The notes below the pieces were generated by a model that ran no database searches, was not told where the DNA came from, and was given only the letters and a program-made list of their open reading frames with translations. Of a DNA stretch of 64,000 bases, positions 1-6,841 are shown piece after piece. This stretch comes from Pseudomonadales bacterium (GTDB lineage: Bacteria > Pseudomonadota > Gammaproteobacteria > Pseudomonadales > Pseudohongiellaceae): contig JAJDYJ010000047.1 of the NCBI GenBank assembly GCA_022822865.1, forward strand, positions 1-64,000, given 5' to 3'. A program made the position numbers and the translations under genes. Numbering within the stretch: the first letter of the stretch is position 1; each line of letters begins with the position of its first letter.

Positions 1-5
1 AACCC

Positions 6-69
6 TCCGGCGTTTTGGTGTGTCTTTTTGTTGATTCGAGACCAACGCAAAGATACCCAAAACGCCGGA
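6..69. repeat. 13-bp perfect inverted repeat (tccggcgttttgg ... ccaaaacgccgga) forming a long imperfect stem-loop downstream of the HlyD-like gene
   Basis: Arms 6-18 and 57-69 are exact reverse complements; the interior (TCTTT..GTTG / CAAC..AAAGA) is partly complementary. Confidence 0.7.
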
Positions 70-169
70 ACCTTTCCAGGATTTCCAGCAGTTTGTTCAA
101 TCAAATCAGTTGGTTGAGAGTTTACGGACAAGAACGAGTTAGTTTAGGAAGGGTAATGCTGCGTATCGT

Positions 170-1402
170 TCAGATTCTGGCAAGTAACGGATCGAGCAGC
201 ACTTCCCACAACTTTCTTTCTTCCAGTACGATATGTGCGCTGAGAGTCATGCCCGTCTGTAACGGAAACCTCTCGCCATAGGCATCAACGTGCTGCACGG
301 AAATACTGACGAGCACGCGGTAAACCGGACCCGAGACTCCCAGAGCAACAGGCAACTCCGACGGGTCGAATATAGTCCTCGACACCAGGATGATCTTACC
401 CTCCACGATTCCGTATCTCTGGAAAGGGAAAGCATCGAACTGCAGACGCACGTGTTGTCCTTCCTGAATGAAACCTGCAGCCCGCGTTGGCACAAACAAC
501 TCCGCCTCCAGACGACCTCCCTCCGGCAACAAGGCTACGGTCATTTGCTGAGGACGAACACTCTGGCCGGCAGAGAGGGGCAATGCGGCCACACGTCCCG
601 AGACCGGTGCCGCCATCACCAGCGTTCCCCTTCCGGAAACCTGCGCTCTTTGCGACCGCAGGCCGGCAATCCCCTCCCGCAATTCGGTAATCGCCGCCTC
701 TTCATTTGCCGGCAATCCTTCCAAGCGGAGCCGGTAAATCGCCGACTCCCCCTTTTTGATTTCAATCTGCTGCTTGACCTGCGTAGCCGATTGCCGTAGG
801 GAAAGGACGGCTTCCCGTTGCCGGTCGACATCGGACGTGGAAGCGGCATCCGACTTCGCCAGCAATGTAATCCGCTCAAGTGCTTCTCCGGCAGTAAGTA
901 TGCGCTCGTCCAGAACCTGACGCTGTTCCTCAAGAGCGGAAAGTTCGGCCTGAATGGCGTCCATTTGCCCCTCTAGTTCCAAGGCTTCACGGGCGAAACG
1001 CAGTTCCGTCAACGGTATGAGGTTCTCCCGCTCGGTTATCTGAGTTTCCATTTCAGCCAAGGCGATTCCGTACACTCCCTCGCCCGCCGAAAACGCGGTA
1101 TCGAGATTCAGAGTGACCAGGGAATCACCTTCATTGACGATCTGGCCTTCAACAACGTGAACCGTCTCGACCGTTCCCAGTAGTGGAGAGACGACTCGCA
1201 CAAGGCCCTTGTCGGGTTTTATCCAACCCTGCACGATTTCTTTTCTTGCGTAGCCCCCGATGAGCAGCGCCAGTGCTATCACAGCCACGATAGCGCCTAT
1301 GAGCCAAGTGACGACCCATGTCGAAACCGGAGAAGCGAGGGACACCTCGCCAAGCAGACGACTCCCTCTTCTCTCTATAACTTGTTTGCGGAATAGCTCC
1401 AT
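170..1402 (-). CDS. HlyD-family membrane-fusion/adaptor protein of a peptide (bacteriocin-type) exporter
   Basis: Single N-terminal TM helix, biotinyl-lipoyl-like segment (VVSPLLGTVETVHVVEGQIVNEGDSL), coiled-coil region, adjacent to a C39 ABC transporter. Confidence 0.88.
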   Translation of the reverse strand: MELFRKQVIERRGSRLLGEVSLASPVSTWVVTWLIGAIVAVIALALLIGGYARKEIVQGWIKPDKGLVRVVSPLLGTVETVHVVEGQIVNEGDSLVTLNLDTAFSAGEGVYGIALAEMETQITERENLIPLTELRFAREALELEGQMDAIQAELSALEEQRQVLDERILTAGEALERITLLAKSDAASTSDVDRQREAVLSLRQSATQVKQQIEIKKGESAIYRLRLEGLPANEEAAITELREGIAGLRSQRAQVSGRGTLVMAAPVSGRVAALPLSAGQSVRPQQMTVALLPEGGRLEAELFVPTRAAGFIQEGQHVRLQFDAFPFQRYGIVEGKIILVSRTIFDPSELPVALGVSGPVYRVLVSISVQHVDAYGERFPLQTGMTLSAHIVLEERKLWEVLLDPLLARI

Positions 1403-1444
1403 TCGCTTTGTCGTTGCTTCTCTTGTACCAAGGGGCGCTTTTGC

Positions 1445-3526
1445 TCAACTGCCAGACAAGGATTTCTCATGCTCGACCAGACGGCCTTGGTTCATCACGA
1501 GTACACGATCCGCGCATTCGAGAAGTTGCTTGCCGTGCGCGATGACGATTCTTGTAATGTTCATTTTGGAAATGACTTCTGCAATCTGCAGTTCAGTTTG
1601 CAAGTCCAAATTTGCCGTGCCTTCGTCGAGAAACAAGACTTTCGGGTTGTGGTACAAGGCCCGCGCGAGCAGCAGCCTCTGTCTCTGTCCGCCTGACTGT
1701 GCCGCGCCCATATCGCCAATCAGTGACAGATAGTGCATCGGCATTCGACTGATTTCTTCGTGAACCTGGGCCTGGATGGCGCATTCCACAACCCGTTGCA
1801 TATCAACCTCGGAGTCGAAACTGGAAATGTTGTCAGCAATCGACCCGGACAGGAGTTGATCGTCCTGCATTACTACACCGGCGGCGGCCCTCCAATTGCG
1901 CAGCCCGAGGATATGCAAAGGCAGGCCATCCACTCTGACAATTCCCGACTCCGACTCAAGCAGACCCAACATTACCTTCAATAGTGTCGATTTGCCTCCA
2001 CCCGAAGGCCCTGCAATGGCAATAAATTCACCTGAATCGATTGACAGGGAAACGTTTTCAAAGACGAAAGGATCGTTCTGATCGTATCGAAAGCTGACAT
2101 CTTCAAGCTTGATTTTTCCTTCAATGTTTCGAACGTCCGATATCGGACAATCAAGTCCCGCTTCCTTTTTCGATTGCACTATGTCGGACAATCGCTCCAA
2201 GTGCAATCCCAACATGCGGAATTCTATGCCCTTGTTCACAAGATCTTCGGCCGTATTTGCGAAATGCTGCCTGTACGACATGAAGGCGAACAGCATTCCA
2301 ATGCTGATCTCCCCGGAAAGAATGAGTCCGGCGCCAAAATACACGACCAATACCGTTTGCAGGCCAAACAACAGTGACGATGCAAACTGATTGCCGATCT
2401 GTAACTGATTGTATGAAACATCGGCATTTACTACTTCGGCGTACAGATTTCTCCACATGCCCTCTCGCTGCACTTCCCTACCAAATAGTTTTATAGCACG
2501 AGAAGCTCGTATGGTCTCAATAACGTTTGTGTTCTCAGCAGCGCGCCTGGATATCAATTCTTCTTGCCGGCTTCGCATGAAAGGAAACAAAATGATTGAG
2601 ATAGCCAAATACACGACCGTGAAACCAATAGCAATTAATGCCAGCCGCCAGCTATACAACAGCATCAGTACTATCGTTGCGACCACCATTATTCCGTCAA
2701 TCAAAGCTGCAACGACGCTTTGCGTCAATGCGGTCTGTATTGGCTGTATCGATCCAATACGGGAAATGATGTCTCCAACATGGCGCTGCTCAAAATACTT
2801 CGCGGGAAGACGCGTTAGATGTCGCAACACATTTCCAGCCATCTGAAACGTCAAGGACTGACCCAATAGTAAAATGACCCAAGACCGCAACGCTTCCGTG
2901 ACGGCATTGATAATGTACAGAAGCCCAAAACCAATCCCAAGCAATAACAGTAGGCCGGTATCGTAGCGGGTAACAGCTTCGTCGATCACGAGTTGAAGGT
3001 AAAAGGGGGCGGCTAGTGCAAAAAGTTGTATAACAATCGAAAGAACGAGTATCTGAACGAATGTGCGTTTGAGCCCGGTCAGTCGAGACCACAAGCTTGA
3101 CAGTTTCGTTGGAGTCCGGGCAACGATCGGTCGAAAGTCCGCCGCGGGGGCAAGCTCGAGAGCAACACCGGTGAAGTGTTCAGCGACTTCCTCCAAGGAA
3201 TATGAAACTCGACCCCGGGCCGGATCAAGAATCGTGAACCGGTTCCTTCGAACTTCCTTCAATACAACAAAATGATCTAGGTCCCAATGCAGTACAGCCG
3301 GGAGAGCGATGTCACGGAGTCGTTCCGGCTCAAGTCGCAGAGCTCTTGAACTCAGGGAAAGCTGTTCCGCAATCTCCATCAAATTTCGAAGCCGCACTCC
3401 TTTAAGCGATACGCCAAACCGTTGCCGCAAGTTTACCAAGTCAATTTTGTGGCCGTAATGCTCGGCAACCATTGCTATCGAAGCCAGCCCACATTCAGTA
3501 GCCTCGCTTTGAAGGAAAATTTTCAC
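1445..3526 (-). CDS. Peptidase-C39-domain ABC transporter (bacteriocin/microcin processing and export)
   Basis: C39 motif QSEATECGLASIAMVAEHYG with catalytic Cys, HFVVL His and LDPARG Asp; TM domain; Walker A GPSGGGKST; signature SGGQRQR; Walker B VLFLDEGTAN. Confidence 0.95.
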   Translation of the reverse strand: MKIFLQSEATECGLASIAMVAEHYGHKIDLVNLRQRFGVSLKGVRLRNLMEIAEQLSLSSRALRLEPERLRDIALPAVLHWDLDHFVVLKEVRRNRFTILDPARGRVSYSLEEVAEHFTGVALELAPAADFRPIVARTPTKLSSLWSRLTGLKRTFVQILVLSIVIQLFALAAPFYLQLVIDEAVTRYDTGLLLLLGIGFGLLYIINAVTEALRSWVILLLGQSLTFQMAGNVLRHLTRLPAKYFEQRHVGDIISRIGSIQPIQTALTQSVVAALIDGIMVVATIVLMLLYSWRLALIAIGFTVVYLAISIILFPFMRSRQEELISRRAAENTNVIETIRASRAIKLFGREVQREGMWRNLYAEVVNADVSYNQLQIGNQFASSLLFGLQTVLVVYFGAGLILSGEISIGMLFAFMSYRQHFANTAEDLVNKGIEFRMLGLHLERLSDIVQSKKEAGLDCPISDVRNIEGKIKLEDVSFRYDQNDPFVFENVSLSIDSGEFIAIAGPSGGGKSTLLKVMLGLLESESGIVRVDGLPLHILGLRNWRAAAGVVMQDDQLLSGSIADNISSFDSEVDMQRVVECAIQAQVHEEISRMPMHYLSLIGDMGAAQSGGQRQRLLLARALYHNPKVLFLDEGTANLDLQTELQIAEVISKMNITRIVIAHGKQLLECADRVLVMNQGRLVEHEKSLSGS

Positions 3527-3539
3527 AGCCCGACTCCCT

Positions 3540-4085
3540 TCAAATAGTTTTCTTTAGACCAATGAAAGAAACTATGGCGCTTAAGGTTAATAGGGAAACC
3601 AGTGATGCCAAGTAGAGAGCTATTCTAGTCACAGATATAGAGAAAAGGTTTGTTGTAGCTAACAAAATATCCGCATATCCATATCCGGTAAAAATCACAA
3701 AAATATTACTTACTGCCACGAGAAACCTTGTAATTCCTCCTCCAGCCAAAAGCATAACTATAATAAAGAAGATCAATATGTCCTTTGGTTCACCTTCTTG
3801 AAAATAGGCCTTTATTGGAGTTGATACACTAATCAATTGCTTCAAAATCTTGCCGAATGTCATTTTTCTAACTCGAGCCCGGCATTCCAGATCAGGAAAC
3901 AAATACAACAAGAATGCGGAAATAATTATGGATCCGACAATGTTTGATATAATTAGGCTTTCTATTCCAGTAATAACTGGATTTAACTCGCCTTCCACTC
4001 CTCCAGTAGAAACAATCAAGTAAATCGTAGTTAATACATCTGCTAGTGTTGAAACCAAAATTATGCCAAGAATTGTCCACTTCAT
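3540..4085 (-). CDS. Multi-pass membrane protein of the bacteriocin-like locus (possible immunity or accessory protein)
   Basis: 181 aa, several hydrophobic segments, AT-rich, co-directional between the peptides and the exporter. Confidence 0.7.
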   Translation of the reverse strand: MKWTILGIILVSTLADVLTTIYLIVSTGGVEGELNPVITGIESLIISNIVGSIIISAFLLYLFPDLECRARVRKMTFGKILKQLISVSTPIKAYFQEGEPKDILIFFIIVMLLAGGGITRFLVAVSNIFVIFTGYGYADILLATTNLFSISVTRIALYLASLVSLLTLSAIVSFIGLKKTI

Positions 4086-4100
4086 ATTTGAATCAGAATG

Positions 4101-4367
4101 CTAGATTAAACGGTTCCCGAAAAAATAGACCATAACAAGCCCGGAAAGCAATATGGAAAACAAGAAACAGTAGGCGGAAACAAGCTTGGTTTTTTCCACA
4201 AAAAGCAGAATTACAATGCAACCCAAGTACGCAATAAGTGGCAATGCTACAACATAAGCTAATTGCGAATCGTCACTTAATCCTACAGCGAACAGAATAA
4301 TGCATCCAGCCAAACAGCCAGAGGCAGCCAACTTGCATGTATTCACAATGCCATTCAAATTGTTCAT
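4101..4367 (-). CDS. Small membrane protein (88 aa), candidate immunity protein
   Basis: Internal Met start MNNLNGIVNTCKL... is preferred over the 127-aa ORF, whose extension overlaps the upstream peptide gene; about 3 hydrophobic segments. Confidence 0.6.
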   Translation of the reverse strand: MNNLNGIVNTCKLAASGCLAGCIILFAVGLSDDSQLAYVVALPLIAYLGCIVILLFVEKTKLVSAYCFLFSILLSGLVMVYFFGNRLI

Positions 4368-4383
4368 TTGCCACAAGAACAGA

Positions 4384-4414
4384 AGCCTGGACTGGCAGCG
4401 TCCCAATCCAGGCT
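4384..4414 (-). terminator. Stem-loop (12-bp stem, one mismatch, 7-nt loop) between peptide gene 4429-4620 and the downstream membrane-protein gene; terminator/attenuator or processing site
   Basis: agcctggactgg (4384-4395) pairs with ccaatccaggct (4403-4414); no strong U-tract follows on the minus strand. Confidence 0.55.
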
Positions 4415-4428
4415 CCTGCATTCCTCCA

Positions 4429-4620
4429 TTATCGCTGTTGCGCCCCCTGCCAAATTGCGGCAAGTGACCCGACTGCCAAGCCAAGCGTAAATGCGATGGC
4501 TAAGGCCGGCAATATCCCCCCTGCAACTTGATCAAGCTCTTCTTCGCTTAGAGTACGAAATTCAGGCAAAGATCTAACTTGCGCGTTCACTTCACTACTC
4601 AAATTGATTTCAGTCATCAT
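4429..4620 (-). CDS. Double-glycine-leader bacteriocin-like precursor peptide (core ILPALAIAFTLGLAVGSLAAIWQGAQQR)
   Basis: Leader ...LSEEELDQVAGG, 28-aa hydrophobic core with GxxxG (GLAVG), next to a C39 exporter. Confidence 0.85.
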   Translation of the reverse strand: MMTEINLSSEVNAQVRSLPEFRTLSEEELDQVAGGILPALAIAFTLGLAVGSLAAIWQGAQQR

Positions 4621-4636
4621 ATTGCTCCTCTATTCT

Positions 4637-4822
4637 TTAAAGAGACTCGATATACTCGCGAAGTCTATAAGACGTTATGCACATTGCTACAACAAGCCCT
4701 AAAACAAGAACTGGATGACCTCCTGACACTTGGTCGAGTTCGTCCTTAGACAGAACGCGATGTTCATAAGGGTATTCAGCCTGGGAACAAGGCTTGTCGA
4801 TGAGTTCAGATTTGATAATCAT
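4637..4822 (-). CDS. Double-glycine-leader bacteriocin-like precursor peptide (core HPVLVLGLVVAMCITSYRLREYIESL)
   Basis: Leader ...LSKDELDQVSGG, hydrophobic 26-aa core, upstream GGAGGAG ribosome-binding site. Confidence 0.83.
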   Translation of the reverse strand: MIIKSELIDKPCSQAEYPYEHRVLSKDELDQVSGGHPVLVLGLVVAMCITSYRLREYIESL

Positions 4823-4840
4823 TTTTTGTACTCCTCCATT

Positions 4841-4987
4841 TCACCACAACTGTCTGGTAGTGTGGTATCCGACGAAAACGCCGGCGCCGAAAAAGATTAT
4901 CGCAAGATCGACAGCGATAATTACGGGTATGATTCCACCACTGACCTCATCTACCTCGTTCAAGGTCAACTCTCTGATTTCGTGCAT
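4841..4987 (-). CDS. Double-glycine-leader bacteriocin-like precursor peptide (48 aa; not in the supplied ORF track)
   Basis: Manual translation of the minus strand: MHEIRELTLNEVDEVSGG|IIPVIIAVDLAIIFFGAGVFVGYHTTRQLW*; AGGAGGA RBS just upstream; leader matches LTLNEVDEVSGG consensus. Confidence 0.88.
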   Translation of the reverse strand: MHEIRELTLNEVDEVSGGIIPVIIAVDLAIIFFGAGVFVGYHTTRQLW

Positions 4988-5021
4988 TTTATCCTCCTAT
5001 TGTTCAACTTGGAAATGCCCG

Positions 5022-5056
5022 CGTATAGTGCCACCCCCCCCCCCCCCCGAAGTCAA
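5022..5056 (-). promoter_or_regulatory. Putative promoter of the peptide operon containing a 15-bp poly-G (poly-C on +) tract between -35-like TTGACT and -10-like TATACG
   Basis: C15 run at 5034-5048 on +; TTGACT at 5056-5051 and TATACG at 5027-5022 on the minus strand, 23-nt spacer. Confidence 0.4.
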
Positions 5057-5097
5057 TCAACCTTGAGCGCAAATTTGTAACAAAATGTGTCAAGCGG

Positions 5098-6654
5098 TCA
5101 TTGGCCCAAGTCCTCCCGCGAGAGAAAGATCGGAAATTCCGTCCGCAATTGCATGTCGATTTCGTCGCTGACGTGGCGCGGCGCCGGGGCCGCGAGAATT
5201 TCGCGCTTCTTTGCGATGGCTCGGTCGAGTGGCAGCGGCTTGCCGCTTTCCTCCCATTCCGTCGGGCTCGCGCGGTCGCTGAAGTCCGGGTAGACGTATT
5301 CGCTCTGCATCACCCGCAAGGTATTCGCGGAACCCAGGTAATGTCCCACCCCGCCGGTGCAGACCTGCTCGATCTCGTCAAAACTCAAGGTTTCGGAGTT
5401 GACTTCGATGCCGCGGGTCACGCGGCCGATCGCCCCGAGCACGTCGTTGTCGAGCAGCAGGCTCTCCGGACAGGTTCCCAGGAGGCTGGCATACATCCCG
5501 GCGGCCTCGTAGACGATGTTCGCTCCCGAGAGCGCGGCGGACAACACCGTGGCGGCGCGTTCGGCGCCGGCCTGGAAATCGGGAAACTTGGCGTCGGTCA
5601 TGCCGCAGGCGGTGCCGAAGGGCAAGTCCAGGTGGTTGCCTACCTGCGCGCACGCGGCGGACAGCAAACCCTGCTCTGGCGAGCCGCCGCTCATCGCGCC
5701 GGTGCGCAAGTCCGAAACGAAGGGCCAGGCGCCGAGAATCGCCGGTGCGCCGGGCTCGATGGCGTTGACGTAGACCAATCCGCCGAGGCACTCGGCCCAG
5801 GCCTGGGAAACCGTTCCGGCGAGAAAGGCGGGCCCGGTCGCACCGGCCTGGCCGGCTGACAGCAGCAACACCGGCATGCCGCCTTCCACCGCGACGCGGA
5901 GGCATTCCAGGGCGTCGGCGGCAAACTTGAGCGGCGGCACAACGAAGCAGTTCGACTGGCTGACGAACGGGCGCGCGCGCCATGCGGCCTCGCCTCCCGC
6001 GACGGTGTGCAGCATCGAAAAGCACTGCTCGAGATGTTCGGGGAGGGTCCAGCTTGAGCCGACGTGCTTGGCGGTCCCCATCAGGCAGCAATACAGCGTG
6101 TTGATGTCGAGTTCGCGGTTATCGACGATGTCCCGCGGCACGCAGGTTCGCTGGAACATGTGAATGTGCTCGCAGGTATCGGCGATGCGCGCCATATCGT
6201 AGAGATCCTGCGCCCTTGACTCGCGATAGAGGTTCTTTTCCGGGTCCGCCGCCTGCACTGCCGCGCCCGCGGTTGAGAAATGCACCCGGGAACCGCTGAG
6301 GTCCAGATCGAAACGCGGGTCTCTGGCGTACAGCACGAGGTTGCGCCTGGCCTTTTGCAGGGTTTGCTCGACGAGGCCGCGCGGCATTCGCAAACGGCCG
6401 TCGTCACCGAGTACGGCGCCGGCGTCGATGCAGGTTTCAAGGCAGTGCGGGGTCGCGTCGGCGAAGCCGATCTCTTCGAGTATCCTGAAGGCGTTGTCGA
6501 CGATCGCCGCAATGCCCTCGTCGGTCAGCGGCTTGTACTGTCCGCCGCTGTGACCCGACCGAACCGGCTTTGCAGCCTCCGCGAGCGGCGCGGCGCGAGC
6601 GGCGCGGCGCGCCTGCCTGCCTCCCATTCTCCTGGACATGGCGGTTTCCCCCAA
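5098..6654 (-). CDS. Trimethylamine methyltransferase (MttB) family protein, non-pyrrolysine type
   Basis: MttB-family sequence (DEGIAAIVDNAFRILEEIGF..., C-terminal GGVGHYLGSANTLRVMQSEYVYPDFSDR); uninterrupted ORF without in-frame amber. Confidence 0.88.
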   Translation of the reverse strand: MGETAMSRRMGGRQARRAARAAPLAEAAKPVRSGHSGGQYKPLTDEGIAAIVDNAFRILEEIGFADATPHCLETCIDAGAVLGDDGRLRMPRGLVEQTLQKARRNLVLYARDPRFDLDLSGSRVHFSTAGAAVQAADPEKNLYRESRAQDLYDMARIADTCEHIHMFQRTCVPRDIVDNRELDINTLYCCLMGTAKHVGSSWTLPEHLEQCFSMLHTVAGGEAAWRARPFVSQSNCFVVPPLKFAADALECLRVAVEGGMPVLLLSAGQAGATGPAFLAGTVSQAWAECLGGLVYVNAIEPGAPAILGAWPFVSDLRTGAMSGGSPEQGLLSAACAQVGNHLDLPFGTACGMTDAKFPDFQAGAERAATVLSAALSGANIVYEAAGMYASLLGTCPESLLLDNDVLGAIGRVTRGIEVNSETLSFDEIEQVCTGGVGHYLGSANTLRVMQSEYVYPDFSDRASPTEWEESGKPLPLDRAIAKKREILAAPAPRHVSDEIDMQLRTEFPIFLSREDLGQ

Positions 6655-6841
6655 CGCAGATGATTCGAATGTACTCTAGCCGCGAGTTTCAATCTCCGTG
6701 GTGATCCTGTCAATCGCCCTGACGACAAATACGGAGCTTGTCAGGACGCGCATACGATGATTCCTGTCGCTGCGATAGATTGCATGATGGTCCGGGCAAG
6801 GTGAAAATCGTACTCAAACACAAGCGCTGCCGGAGAAAGTC

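Noticed and set aside
15-281. 88-aa plus-strand ORF at the left edge
   Set aside because: Overlaps the palindrome and the antisense end of the HlyD-like gene; no supporting motif.
5034-5048. C15 run as a simple sequencing artefact
   Set aside because: Cannot be excluded from one consensus, but its position between promoter-like hexamers makes it worth checking, so it was kept as a finding with that caveat.
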